In this document: positions 32,201-48,530 of the stretch, one piece after another
How the letters are laid out: each line of letters starts with the position of its first letter
Numbering within the stretch: the first letter of the stretch is position 1
From: Streptomyces hygroscopicus
GTDB lineage: Bacteria > Actinomycetota > Actinomycetes > Streptomycetales > Streptomycetaceae
Direction: 5' to 3'
Length of the DNA stretch: 64,000 nt
Assembly (NCBI GenBank): GCA_002021875.1
Contig: CP018627.1
Coordinates: 11,036,001 to 11,100,000 of the forward strand
Program-made: the position numbers and the translations under genes
The notes under the pieces: model-generated
What the model was told of the DNA's origin: nothing
Database searches by the model: none
Seen by the model: only the letters and a program-made list of their open reading frames with translations

Positions 32201-34706
32201 ACGCCTCTCCGACGCCCGGAAGAACGGCCACCAGGTGCTGGCCGTGGTCCGCGGTGCGGCCGTCAACCAGGACGGTGCCTCCAACGGTCTGACCGCGCCG
32301 AACGGGACCGCCCAGCAGCGCGTCATCCGGCAGGCGCTCGCCGACGCCCGGCTGGCCCCCTCCGAGGTGGACGTGGTCGAGGCACACGGCACCGGCACGG
32401 CGCTGGGCGATCCGATCGAGGCCGGCGCACTGCTCGCCACCTACGGCCAGGACCGCGAACAGCCCCTGCTGCTGGGCTCGGTGAAGTCCAACCTGGGCCA
32501 CACCCAGGCCGCCGCGGGCGCCGCCGGGGTGATCAAGGCGGTGCTGGCGATGCGGCACGGCGTCGTCCCCGGGACGCTGAACGTCGATGAGCCCACCCCG
32601 CATGTGGACTGGTCGGCGGGCGGGGTGTCCCTGGTGACCGAGCCGACGCCGTGGCCGTCGGCCGACCGGCCCCGCCGGGTCGGAGTCTCCTCGTTCGGCA
32701 TCAGCGGCACCAACGCCCACACCATCCTCGAACAGGCCCCCGCCGAGCCCGTGCCCCCGACGACGCCTCCCACGGTGTCCACCCCGGTGGTCCCGTGGGT
32801 GCTCTCGGCCCGCGGCGCGGCGTCCTTGCGGGCGCAGGCCGCCCGCCTGCACTCCTGGCTGACGGACCGCCCGGACCAGGACCACGGCCCGGCCGATGTC
32901 GCCTGGTCACTGGCGACCGGCCGATCGCTGATGGGACACCGTGCGGTGCTGGTCGGCGGCAGCCGCGAGGACCTGCTGGCCGAACTGGGCCACCTCGCCG
33001 GCGGCGAGCTCACCGACGGCGTCGGTCAGGCCCGGCCACAGCGGCTCGCCATGGTGTTCTCCGGGCAGGGCAGCCAGCGGCCGGGTATGGGACGTGGGCT
33101 GTACCGCGCGTTCCCGCGGTACGCGGCGGCGTTCGACGCGGTGTGTGCCGAGTTCGACCGGCACCTCGCACTGCCGCTGCGCCACGTGGTCCTCGGCGCC
33201 GACGACGAGGCACTGAACGACGAGGTGCTCGACGACGAGGTGCTCGACCGCACCGAGTACACGCAACCGGCCCTGTTCGCCATGGAAACCGCCCTGTTCC
33301 GGCTGATGGAGCACTGGGGAGTCGCTCCCGATCTGCTCCTGGGGCATTCGATCGGCGAGCTGACCGCGGCGCACGTCGCAGGTGTCCTGTCGCTGCCCGA
33401 TGCCTGCGCGCTGGTCGCCGCGCGGGGCCGGCTGATGCAGGCCCAGCCCGCGATCGGGGCGATGGCCGCGATCGAAGCCTCCGAGGAGGAGATCCGGGCC
33501 GACCTCGGCACCGGCGTGGAACTCGCCGCCGTCAACGGGCCGTCCGCCGTGGTGATCTCCGGGGACGCCGACGAGGTCGACCGTGTCCGCGAGCACTGGC
33601 GCTCGGCCGGACGCAGGACCAGCAGGCTGCAGGTCAGCCACGCCTTTCACTCCGCGCACCTGGACGGCATGCTGGACGAGTTCCGCACCGTCGCCGAGAG
33701 CGTCCGCTACCGGGCGCCGGCCGTTCCCGTGGTGTCGAACCTGACCGGCACGGTCGCGAGCGACGAGGAACTGTGCTCCCCGGAGTACTGGGTGCGGCAC
33801 GCGCGTGGTTGTGTCCGTTTCGCCGACGGGGTGCGCGCGGCCGAGGCCGACGGCGTCACCGCGATCCTGGAACTCGGACCCGACAGCGTCGCCGCCGGCA
33901 TGGCCGAGGACAGCCTGTCCGATCCCGCCTCGACACTCGTCGTGCCCGCGCTGCGCCGTCACCGCGGTGAGGTGTCCGCGCTGACCGGAGCGCTCGCCGA
34001 CCTCTCCGTGCGGGGTGTCGCCGTCTCGTGGTCCTCGGTCCTGGCCGGTCGCGGAGGCAGGCGCGTCGACCTGCCGACCTATGCCTTCCAGCGAGAGCGC
34101 TACTGGCCGGCGCGCGACGCCGTGAGGAAGCCTGCCGACGCCGCGACAACGGAGTACACCACGGATGTCGTGGAGCCACATGATGGCCAATCAGATGACG
34201 TTCCGCAGCCCTCGCTCACCGAGCGGCTGGCGCCCCTGACCCGGCCCGAACGGGTCGGCCTGCTGCTGACGGTCGTCCGCCAGGACATCGCGAAGGTGCT
34301 CGGCCACCGCACCGTCGCCGAGGTGGAGCCCACGGTGTCGTTCGCCGAGATGGGCATGGACTCGCTGGCCGCCGTCCGCCTGCGGAACGTGCTGGCCAGG
34401 CGCACCAGTACCGAACTGCCCACCGCCATGATGTTCGACCATCCCAGTGCGGAGGCGCTGGCGGAGTACCTGGCCACCGTTGTCCTGCCCGATGACCGGC
34501 AGCAGGTCGACGCCGTCTTCCGCCGGCTCGACGACGTGGAGTCGGCACTGCCCGCCGTACGGGCCGACCGTGCGGCGCGCTCCCGGCTGGCCGCCCGGCT
34601 GCGGAGCCTCAGCAGTCGCCTCGACGACTCCGGTGAGCTGGACGAGGTGGACGGCGTCCCCGACGACGAGCTGTTCCGGCTGATCGACGAGGAGCTGGAG
34701 CTGTGA
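26286..34706 (+). CDS. Type I PKS: module 2 KS-AT-(inactive DH)-KR-ACP and module 3 KS-AT-ACP
   Basis: A 2,806-residue bimodular PKS beginning 20 bp after the previous stop. The N-terminal coiled coil (1-35, LRDSIREVQRLRRKN) is a docking helix of the class that matches the first PKS tail. Approximate module 2 domains: KS 38-460, AT 560-850, DH remnant 922-1165, KR 1352-1540, ACP 1636-1708. Module 3: KS 1727-2150, AT 2254-2550, ACP 2656-2730. The module 2 AT has GHSQG with YPSH instead of YASH; I read it as methylmalonyl with less certainty. Its DH region has lost the catalytic His (WLADPAGTHAALLE) and Asp (LVGAALS), so a hydroxyl should remain. KR keeps TGGTGALG, VDD, FSSYSG and GAYAAAN. The module 3 AT has GHSIG and HAFH (malonyl), and no reductive domain follows, leaving a ketone. 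The tail ends DDELFRLIDEELEL. Confidence 0.94.
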   Translation: MSETTAAAVTEALRDSIREVQRLRRKNHDLTAAAREPLAIVGMSCRYPGGVRSPEDLWELVERGGDAVTGFPVDRGWRLTELFDPDPAHPGTSYCGQGGFLHDAGGFDAEFFGIGPREALAMDPQQRLLLEASWEALERAGLVPGTLRGSRTGVFAGVMYHDYGPPLEHTAGAVDGHRLTGTTASVLSGRVAYTLGFEGPAVTVDTACSSSMVAMHLAAQSLRSGECSLALAAGVTVMATPGTFVEFSRQRALSPDGRCKSFAAAADGTGWSEGVGVLVLERLSDARRHGHRVLALIRSTAVNQDGASSGLTAPNGPSQERVIRAALAGAGLSPADVHALEAHGTGTRLGDPIEAQAVLATYGQDRQHPLLLGSLKSNIGHTQAAAGVGGVIKMVMALQHEQLPRTLHIDRPSPLVDWDSGAVRLLTDPAPWPDTQGPRRAAVSSFGISGTNAHAIIEQAPVAEPAAPTPATAPLTLTSVPLVVSGRTPEALRAQSGRLSTALTDDADLATVGASLALARSAFEHRAVLLGRSAQELRTGLDALARDEPASTTTRATAGPRKVVFVFPGQGPQWAGMAVDLLKTSPVFAQAMADCERALTPHVDFALTDVVRSGEFERTEVLQPVLFAVMVSLAALWKSVGVVPDAVIGHSQGEMAAAVVAGAMSLEDAARAVALRSKAIAEGLSGRGGMLSVNLPLEEVRSRLEGFERVSVAALNGPTSTVVAGDLPALARLESALSEEGIWSRRVPIDYPSHSAHVEPIRERVEQLLAPVRPAATSTAFMSTVTGDWIDTAELTGEYWYRNLRRPIQFEPATRALLAAGFDTFVECSPHPVLLVGIQETIDDVGAGAAVQGTLRRGQDESDCFLGSLSALHAHGVAVDWASVFAGAGAGHGHLDLPTYPFQHRHYWLPSGSPADVRTAGMTAVDHPLLGAAVRLADHGDTVFTGVLSVGAQPWLADPAGTHAALLELAVHAAAEAGFDRVEVLRQVDPPRLPDSGVLRVQVRVGADGAIDVFSQPDEETPWTRNATASAGVASPDTGAGLTQWPPADAEAVSPPEGSSPLLARVWRAGGELFAEAGLERESEAEPYGLHPELVGAALSLVAAGDETPVLWHGVRPHAVGAAAVRVHLLPLGEHTYAMRITDGAGQPVYTVESVTLAAVDTARVRHHAPLHRLEWTVTQPPFAEAGRWALDGADEHGLRAVHPGIQQSPTADGQADVVLAAFGPGHEGADIAARASEATSRALHLLQSWLAEEHPADARLAFLTRRAVYGSTELRDTVQAAVWGLVRTAQTEHPDQFVLVDLDGTEASSRALPGALASGEPQIVLTEGSARVPRLVTTPTVAGTPRALTGTALITGGTGALGSLVARHLVAEHGVRHLLLTSRRGEAAEGAARLRAELESMGAEVTIAACDAADRDALAALLAAIPADRPLTAVVHAAGIVDDAVITSMTDDQVARVHRPKVRAAVNLHELSRGADLQVFALFSSYSGLVGNAGQGAYAAANAFLDALAQTRRAQGLPGVSMAWGLWDDRGGVTAHLDEDDLARLARAGIDPLTADHGLALFDSALRADHPVTAPVRLNLSVLRAQAGAGTLPALLRGLVRAPARRASGTAAQQPSALAERLRERPESERPRLLLDVVRDEVLTVLGHTESGAPDMTRPFRDLGFDSLGAVELRNRLGARTGLKLPTTVVFDHPSPAALADYLLAELLGVAPESVERQTAVAATGDPIAIVSMACRFPGGVSSPEDLWQVLEEGRDVLSPFPDNRGWDLERLYDDDPDRAGTSYARTGGFLHDADRFDAAFFGISPREALGMDPQQRLVLESGWELFERAGIDPAAQRGTRCGVFMGTNGQDYGTGTDTGALDAEGYLLTGTAASVLSGRLSYTLGFEGPAVTVDTACSSALVALDAAAKALRARECSLAVAGGVTVMSTPNAFVEFSRQRGLAPDGRCKAFAAAADGTGWSEGIGLLLLERLSDARKNGHQVLAVVRGAAVNQDGASNGLTAPNGTAQQRVIRQALADARLAPSEVDVVEAHGTGTALGDPIEAGALLATYGQDREQPLLLGSVKSNLGHTQAAAGAAGVIKAVLAMRHGVVPGTLNVDEPTPHVDWSAGGVSLVTEPTPWPSADRPRRVGVSSFGISGTNAHTILEQAPAEPVPPTTPPTVSTPVVPWVLSARGAASLRAQAARLHSWLTDRPDQDHGPADVAWSLATGRSLMGHRAVLVGGSREDLLAELGHLAGGELTDGVGQARPQRLAMVFSGQGSQRPGMGRGLYRAFPRYAAAFDAVCAEFDRHLALPLRHVVLGADDEALNDEVLDDEVLDRTEYTQPALFAMETALFRLMEHWGVAPDLLLGHSIGELTAAHVAGVLSLPDACALVAARGRLMQAQPAIGAMAAIEASEEEIRADLGTGVELAAVNGPSAVVISGDADEVDRVREHWRSAGRRTSRLQVSHAFHSAHLDGMLDEFRTVAESVRYRAPAVPVVSNLTGTVASDEELCSPEYWVRHARGCVRFADGVRAAEADGVTAILELGPDSVAAGMAEDSLSDPASTLVVPALRRHRGEVSALTGALADLSVRGVAVSWSSVLAGRGGRRVDLPTYAFQRERYWPARDAVRKPADAATTEYTTDVVEPHDGQSDDVPQPSLTERLAPLTRPERVGLLLTVVRQDIAKVLGHRTVAEVEPTVSFAEMGMDSLAAVRLRNVLARRTSTELPTAMMFDHPSAEALAEYLATVVLPDDRQQVDAVFRRLDDVESALPAVRADRAARSRLAARLRSLSSRLDDSGELDEVDGVPDDELFRLIDEELEL
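33201..33245 (+). repeat. Three 15-bp tandem repeats inside the module 3 AT
   Basis: Units at 33201-33215, 33216-33230 and 33231-33245 encode DDEAL, NDEVL and DDEVL. They form an acidic surface insertion ahead of the RTEYTQPALF block, absent from the other malonyl AT (module 1). The frame is kept and the catalytic GHSIG motif lies downstream, so activity is probably unaffected. Confidence 0.8.
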
Positions 34707-34809
34707 ATGTCCGCCTGTGCGACCGGCCCGGTGCCCGTGGCCGCGCTACCCGGGCGCCCGGCTTCGACGCCGCGCCGTTCGATGTGATTGACGAGGAGTT
34801 GGGTGTCTG

Positions 34810-34810
<1 letters not shown>
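34703..34810 (+). pseudogene. Orphan PKS C-terminal tail (relic)
   Basis: Between two complete PKS genes lies a 35-codon open frame (GTG at 34703 to TGA at 34808-34810) ending [10 protein letters not shown]. That is the typical end of a PKS docking tail and is similar to, but distinct from, the IDEELEL end of the gene just upstream. Its stop overlaps the next start as TGATG, the arrangement expected between two coupled PKS genes. The simplest reading is that a PKS gene ending here was lost and only its last codons and stop remain, now serving to couple translation of the next gene. Residues before FDAAPF look non-homologous. No independent product is claimed. Confidence 0.6.
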
Positions 34811-41081
<6,271 letters not shown>

Positions 41082-41085
<4 letters not shown>

Positions 41086-44000
41086 CCAGCACAGAGGCCA
41101 AGCTGCGGCACTTCCTCAAGGAGACCACCGAGGACCTCCGGCGCACCCGGCGGCAACTGGACAAGCTGCTGGCCACCCGCAGCGAACCCATCGCGATCGT
41201 CGGCATGGCCTGCCGGTACCCCGGCGATGTGCGCAGCCCCGAGGAGCTGTGGGAACTCGTCGAGACCGGCGGCGACGCGATCACCGAGTTCCCCACCGAC
41301 CGGGACTGGGGCGAGGTGCCGTCGAGCACCCGCTCCGGCGGGTTCCTGCCCGACGCGGCCGAGTTCGACGCGGCGTTCTTCGGGATGTCCCCGAGGGAGG
41401 CGCTGGCCACCGATCCGCAGCAGAGGCTGCTGCTGGAGCTGGCCTGGGAGGCGCTGGAGCGTGCCGGGATCGTGCCCGGCACCCTGCGCACCAGCCGGAC
41501 CGGAGTGTTCGTCGGCGCGCTGCACCAGGACTACCAGTCGGTACTCGACAAGGTTCCCGATCTGCCGCCCGGGTTCTCCTCGACGGGCAACGCGTCCAGC
41601 GTGATGTCCGGCCGGATCGCCTACACCCTGGGCCTGGAAGGCCCCGCGGTCACCATCGACACGGCGTGCTCGTCGTCGCTGGTCGCCCTGCACCAGGCCA
41701 CGCTGGCGCTGCGGTCGGGAGACTGCTCCCTGGCCCTGGCGGGCGGGGTGACCGTGATGTCCACGCCGTCCGCCTTCATCGACTTCACCCAGCAGGAAGG
41801 TCTGGCCCCCGACGGCCGCTGCAAGTCCTTCTCCGACGACGCCGACGGCACCAGCTTCTCCGAGGGCGCGGGTCTGCTCGTGCTGGAGCGGCTGTCGGAC
41901 GCCGAACGCGACGGACACCAGGTGCTGGCCCTGCTGCGCGGCTCGGCGGTCAACTCCGACGGCGCGTCCAACGGCCTCACCGCGCCCAATGGCTCCGCTC
42001 AGCGCCGAGTGCTCAGCAGCGCACTGGACAACGCCGGGCTGCGCCCGTCCGACGTGGATGTGATCGAGGCGCACGGAACCGGGACGCGGCTCGGCGATCC
42101 GATCGAGGCCAGTGCGCTGCTGGCCACCTACGGTCAGGACCGGGAACGCCCGCTGCTGCTGGGCTCGTTGAAGTCGAACATCGGCCACTCGCAGGCGGCG
42201 GCCGGGGTCGGCGGCGTCATCAAGATGGTGGCGGCGCTGCGGAGCGGGATCGTGCCGCCAACGCTGCACGTGAGCCGGGCGAGCTCCCGCGTGGACTGGG
42301 CGGACGGCGCCGTCGAACTCGTCACGGACGCCCGGCCGTGGCCGGAGACGGACCGGCCACGGCGCGCCGGCGTGTCGTCGTTCGGCATCTCGGGCACCAA
42401 CGCGCACGTGATCATCGAGCAGGCGGCGCCGCGGCCGCAGGCCGAAGCCACGGCAGAGGGGCCGAGCCCGTGGGTGCTCTCCGGCCAGAACACGTCCGCG
42501 CTGCGCGAGCAGGCGAGGCTGCTCGACACACACCTGAGGGGCCGCACACTGCCCGCGCGGGACATCGGCCGGGCACTGGCCCTCTCGCGCACGCACTTCG
42601 CGCGGCGGGCCCTGGTCACCAGCCCTGAGGGCCTGCGCGCCCTGGCCGAGGGCGAACCGTCCGCTGACCTGGTGCAGGCAACGGCACTGCCCTCGGCCCG
42701 TCCGGTGTTCGTGTTTCCGGGGCAGGGGGCGCAGTGGGTGGGGATGGCGGTGGAGTTGCTGGGGTCTTCGCCGGTGTTCGCTGGGGCGATGGAGGAGTGT
42801 GCGGGGGCGTTTGAGGGGTTGGTGGAGTGGTCTCTGGCCGAGGTGTTGGGGGATGAGGTGGCGTTGGGGCGGGTTGAGGTGGTGCAGCCGGTGTTGTTCG
42901 CGGTGATGGTGTCGTTGGCGCGGTTGTGGCGGTCTTTTGGGGTGGTGCCGTCCGCGGTGGTGGGTCATTCGCAGGGTGAGATCGCGGCGGCGTGTGTGGC
43001 GGGTGTGTTGTCGTTGGAGGATGCGGCACGTGTGGTGTGTGTGCGGTCGAGGCTGATCGCGGAGGGGCTTGCGGGGCGTGGCGGGATGGTGTCGGTCCCG
43101 CTCTCCCGGGCCGAGGTGGAGGGGCTGGTCGCGCCGTTCGGTGAGGGGCTTGTGGTGGCGGCGGTGAACGGCCCTGAGTCGGTGGTGGTGTCGGGTACGC
43201 CGGAGGCGGTGGCGGCTTTGGTGGAGCGGGAGCCGCGGGCTCGCCGGATCGCGGTGGACTACGCGTCTCACTCCCCGATGGTGGCGGAGATCCGGGACGC
43301 GGTCCTGGCAGGTCTGCCTTCGCTGCGGCCGGTCGCCGCCGAGGTGCCCTTCTTCTCCGCCCTGCGGGGCGGGCAGATCGAAACCACCGGCCTCTCGGCC
43401 GACTACTGGTACACCAATCTGCGCGAGCCGGTCGACTTCGCCGGGGCCGTGTCGGCCCTGCTGGCAGCGGGCCACCAGATGTTCCTGGAGTTGAGCCCGC
43501 ACCCCGTACTCACCATGAGCGTTGAGCAGACCGCGGACGCCGCCGGAGCGACGGTCGCTGCCCTGGGCACCCTGCGGCGCGGCGAAGGTGGTCTCGGCCA
43601 GTTCGTCCGCGCGCTGGGCAGCGCCCATGTGCACGGCGTAGCGGTCGACTGGAGCGCCGTCTTCCCCGACGCCACTCGGGTGGACCTGCCCACGTATGCC
43701 TTCCAGCGCAGTCGCTTCTGGCCCACCGATCCTGCCGACACCCTCGATGCCGTCCCGATGACCGAAGGCCCCCAGGACATGCTGGACCTGGTCCGTGGGC
43801 ACGTGGCGGCCGTGCTCGGCCATCGACGGGCCGCCGACGTACCGGCCGACCGTGCCTTCTCCGACCTCGGACTCGACTCGCTGACCGCGACCCAACTGCG
43901 CACGGCCCTCGGCGACGCGACCGGCCTCGACCTGCCGATCAGCCTTGCCTTCGACTACCCCACACCGGCCGCGGTCGCCGCGTTCCTGACCGGGGCCGCC

Positions 44001-47000
44001 GACGCCCCGATCCGGCGCACCGTCGCCGCGGACGATGGCGACCCGGTGGTCATCGTCGGCATGGCGTGCCGGTACCCCGGTGGCGTCGCCGACCCCGAGG
44101 GGCTGTGGCGTCTCGTCGTCGATGAGCGGGACGTCGTATCCGGGTTCCCGACCGACCGCGGCTGGGATCTCGACCAGCTGATGCTGACCAGCACGACCGC
44201 ACAGGGCGGTTTCCTGCACGGCGCGGGCGGGTTCGACGCCGAGTTCTTCGGCATCAGCCCGCGTGAGGCCCTTGCCATGGACCCCCAGCAGCGAGTGCTG
44301 CTGGAGACGGCGTGGGAGGCGGTCGAGAGGACCGGGATCGACCCGAGTACGTTGCGCGGCAGCGCGACGGGTGTGTTCGTGGGCGCGTCCCAGCAGGACT
44401 ACCTGGGCGCGGCCGACGGGGCGGAGGCCGGGCTCGGTGGCCTGGTCCTCACCGGCAAGATGTCCGCCGTGCTGTCCGGCCGCATCGCGTACACCCTGGA
44501 CCTGAAGGGACCCGCGGTCACGGTGGACACCGCGTGTTCGTCGTCGCTGGTCGCGCTGCACACGGCCGCCCAATCCGTGCGCAGCGGGGAGAGCGCCCTC
44601 GCCCTGGCGGGTGGTGTCGCGGTGATGGCGACGCCGTTCGCCTACGAGGAGTTCACCCATCAGGGCGGGCTGGCCGCGGACGGCCGGTGCAAAGCGTTCT
44701 CGGCGGACGCGGACGGCACCGGATGGGCCGAGGGCGCAGGTTTCGTGGTGCTGGAACGGCTGTCCGCGGCCACCCGCAACGGACACCGGGTGCTCGCCGT
44801 GCTGCGTGGCTCGGCGGTCAACCAGGACGGCGCGTCCAACGGTCTGTCCGCTCCCAACGGGGTGGCACAGCAGCGGGTGATCCGGCAGGCGCTGGCGAAC
44901 GCGCGCCTGCGCCCGCAGGACATCGACATGGTCGAGGCGCACGGCACCGGCACGGTGCTCGGCGACCCCATCGAGGCCAACGCCCTGATCGCCGCGTACG
45001 GCCAGGACCGTGAACAGCCGCTGTGGCTGGGCTCGATGAAGTCGAACATCGGCCATGCCGCCGCGGCGGCGGGCATCGGCGGCGTGATCAAGACGGTGTC
45101 CGCCCTGGCGCACCGGGTCATGCCGCGCACCCTGCATGTGACCGAACAGGCGTCCACCGTGGACTGGCCAACAGGGGTCCGGGTGCTGACCGAAACACTG
45201 CCGTGGCCGGAGGCCGACAGGCCGCGGCGTGCCGGAGTGTCCTCGTTCGGTGTGTCCGGCACCAACGCGCACGTCATCCTCGAACAGGGACCCGACCTCC
45301 CTGACGAGGCGTCTGCCGTCGACGCCGGGCCGACCGGTGTGCCCTGGCCGCTGTCCGGACGCACCCCTGAGGCCCTGCGGGCACAGGCGGCCCGCCTGGC
45401 CGAGCACCTCCGCGACCGTCCCGACCTGCGTCCGGTCGATGTGGGCCTGTCGCTCACGACCACACGCACCGATCTCGCCTGCCGTGCCGTGGCCTTTAGC
45501 CCGGACGAACTCGACCGGCTCGCCACCCAGGACCGGGCCATGCGCACCTTCGACTCCCGTCCGGTGTTCGTGTTTCCGGGGCAGGGGTCGCAGTGGGTGG
45601 GGATGGCGGTGGAGTTGCTGGGGTCTTCGCCGGTGTTCGCTGGGGCGATGGAGGAGTGTGCGGGGGCGTTTGAGGGGTTGGTGGAGTGGTCTCTGGCCGA
45701 GGTGTTGGGGGATGAGGTGGCGTTGGGGCGGGTTGAGGTGGTGCAGCCGGTGTTGTTCGCGGTGATGGTGTCGTTGGCGCGGTTGTGGCGGTCTTTTGGG
45801 GTGGTGCCGTCCGCGGTGGTGGGTCATTCGCAGGGTGAGATCGCGGCGGCGTGTGTGGCGGGTGTGTTGTCGTTGGAGGATGCGGCGCGGGTGGTGTGTG
45901 TGCGGTCGAGGCTGATCGCGGAGGGGCTTGCGGGGCGTGGCGGGATGGTGTCGGTCCCGTTGCCGTTGGCCGAGGTCGAGAGGCTGGTTGAGCCCTTTGG
46001 TGAGGGGCTTGTGGTGGCGGCGGTGAACGGCCCTGAGTCGGTGGTGGTGTCGGGTACGCCGGAGGCGGTGGCGGCTTTGGTGGAGCGGGAGCCGCGGGCC
46101 CGGCGGATCGCGGTGGACTACGCCTCCCACTCCCCGGTGGTGGAGTCGATTCGCGGGGGTGTGCTGGAGGGGCTGGCGGGAGTTGATGCCGGGCCGGGTT
46201 CGGTGCCGTTCTACTCGTCGGTGACGGGTGGCCGGGTGGATGGTGCTGAGTTGGGTGCGGAGTATTGGTTCCGCAACCTCCGCGAGCGGGTGGACTTTTA
46301 TGGTGCGGTGTCGGGGCTGGTGGAGGGTGGGTTCCAGGTCTTCCTGGAGATGAGTCCGCATCCGGTGCTGACCACGTCGATCGAGGAGACGGCGGAGACC
46401 GTCGCGCTCGGCACCCTGCGCCGCGGCGAGGGAACACTCGACCGTGTGTACCGGGCGCTGGGGGAGGCGTATGCGCACGGCGTGTCCGTCGACTGGCGGC
46501 CCGCCTACCCCGGCGCCCGCGTGGTCGAGCTGCCCACCTACGCCTTCCAGCACCAGCACTTCTGGGTCACCTCGCCCCGTGATCGCACCTCCGTCGCGGA
46601 CCGCTGGCGCCACCGGATCGACTGGTCCCGTTTGCCCGAGCCCGCGGCCGTCGCCGAACCGGGACGCTGGCTCGTGCTCGGCGCCACCGGCACCACATGG
46701 ACCGACTCGGTCGTGCGGGCGCTCGGTGAACGGGCCGTCCTCGTGCCCGCGGAGGCACCGCGCGCGGAGCTCGCCGAGCGGCTGAGTGTTCAGGCGCCCG
46801 CCGACGGCGTCGTCCTCACACCCGAGACGCCCGTGGAAGCCGCGACCATGCTCCAGGCCCTCGACGACGCCGGAGTGGCCACGCCGATCTGGATCGCCAC
46901 CCGCGCCGCGGTGGCCGTCGACTCCGCCGACCCGCGGCCGCGGGTCGACCAGGCGGGTGTGTGGGGGCTGGGCCGGGTCGCCTCCTGGGAGTACCCCACG

Positions 47001-48437
47001 CACTGGGGCGGCCTGGTCGATCTCCCCCAGGACCTGGACGAGTCGGCAGTCGCCAGGCTGCGGTCCCTGCTCGCCGAGGAGAAGGCCGAGAACCAGGTCG
47101 CGATCCGCTCCACCGGGCTGTACGGACGCAGGCTCGTCCGCGCGGCTCCGGAGGCGCCTGCCCGAGCCTGGACAGCCGAGGGAACCGTCCTGATCACCGG
47201 TGGCACCGGCGGGCTCGGAGCGGAAATCGCCTGCTGGGCGGCGGGCCGTGGCGCCGAGCACCTCATCCTGCTCAGCCGTCGGGGGCCCGGCGCCCCCGGT
47301 GCCGAGGCGCTGCGCGAGAAGTGCGAACAGGCCGGTGCCCGTGTCACGTTCGTCGCGGCGGACGTCTCCGACCGGGAGCAGATGGCAGCGGTACTCGACG
47401 CGCATCCGGTCACCAGCGTCTTCCACCTGGCCGCGAGCCTCGACGACGGTGTGCTGGACAGGCTCACCTCCGACAGCTTCGCCGCGGTCGCGGGGGCCAA
47501 GGTGCGCGGGGCGCAGGTGCTGGACGAGCTGACGCGCGGTCGCGGACTGTCCGCCTTCGTGCTGTTCTCCTCGATATCCGGGGTGTTCGGGGTGCCCGGT
47601 CTCGGTGCGTACGCGGCGGCGAACGCCATGCTCGACGCCCTTGCCGTATCCCGCCGGGCGGCCGGTGAACAGGCCCTGGCCGTGGCCTGGGGCGCCTGGG
47701 CGGGCGAGGGCCTGGCCACGCATGTGGTCGGCGACGAACGGCTGCGCCGCATGGGCCTGACCGCCATGCCCGCCAAGGCCGCGCTGGCCGCACTGGAACA
47801 CGCGCTCAACCGCGACGACGCCACCATCGCCGTATTCGACGCCGACTGGGACCGGGTGCCGTCCCACACCCGCGACGGCCTGGGCACGTTGCTGCACGAA
47901 CTGCCCGAGGCGCGCCGCCCGGCGGCCGCCTCCCGACCCGACGCCCCCGACCTGCGCACCCTGCTCACCGGGCTCGATGCGGCACAGCGCACCGCGAAGC
48001 TGCGGGACGTCGTCCGTGCCGAGGTCGCGGACGTGCTCGGCCACGGCGACGCGGCGGTCATCGACCCGCGCCGGCCCTTCGCCGAACTCGGCTTCGACTC
48101 GCTCACGTCGGTACGGCTGCGCAACCGGCTCACCCAACTCACCGGCCTGAGCATGGCCGTCACCGCGGTGTTCGACTTTCCCACCGTGACCGAGCTCGGC
48201 GAGCACCTGGCCGGACGGCTCGGCGCTGATGACTTCGACGCCGGGAAACTGCTGGTCCGTCTGGAATCCCTGCTCGACGAGGCGGCGCCGGACGACGTGG
48301 GCACGCTGTTGAGCGGTATGGAGGCACTGCTCAGCAGCCGACGCCCGCAGCCACTCGCCACGGGCCACTTCGCCTCGTCCAGCGACGAGGAGATGTTCAG
48401 CTTCATCGACCAGGACCACGCCCAGCCGCGCAACTGA
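41082..48437 (+). CDS. Type I PKS: module 5 KS-AT-ACP and module 6 KS-AT-KR-ACP
   Basis: A 2,451-residue bimodular PKS whose ATG overlaps the previous stop by four bases (ATGA). Approximate domains: docking helix 1-32 ([19 protein letters not shown]), KS5 33-455, AT5 540-834, ACP5 900-970 ([10 protein letters not shown]), KS6 987-1403, AT6 1492-1787, KR6 1840-2213, ACP6 2303-2380 ([10 protein letters not shown]), tail [11 protein letters not shown]. Both KS domains have TACSSS. Both ATs have GHSQG and YASH (methylmalonyl). Module 5 goes directly from AT to ACP, so its ketone is kept. KR6 has its structural half, TGGTGGLG, a SLDD block, FSSISG and GAYAAAN, and should make a hydroxyl of the LDD (B-type) class. 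Module 5 is the second non-reducing module of the line. The two ATs share about 400 bp with only about three mismatches. Confidence 0.96.
42697..43318 (+). repeat. AT sequence tract, copy 2 (module 5)
   Basis: Second copy of the G-rich AT core. From 42699 to about 43097 it matches module 6 (45558-45956) with about three mismatches. The following 43127-43318 segment instead follows module 4 more closely, so the tract is a mosaic. Confidence 0.9.
45552..46134 (+). repeat. AT sequence tract, copy 3 (module 6)
   Basis: Third copy of the AT core. Its first 400 bases match module 5. Downstream, 46207-46442 matches module 4 (37113-37345), showing that different parts of this AT share ancestry with different neighbours. 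Confidence 0.9.
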
Positions 48438-48453
48438 CGTCGAGACACGCCCT

Positions 48454-48472
48454 CCAGGCCCGCGTCGCCTGG
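48454..48472 (+). terminator. Small stem-loop between PKS and P450 genes
   Basis: A 6-bp inverted repeat (CCAGGC / GCCTGG) with a 7-base loop in the 93-bp gap after the PKS stop. It is short and without a U-tract, so it may only attenuate transcription or be chance. Confidence 0.3.
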
Positions 48473-48530
48473 CTCACCCCCCACCCCCCGCCTCACCTCG
48501 CTCATGCGCCATCCCAAGGAGATTCCCGCG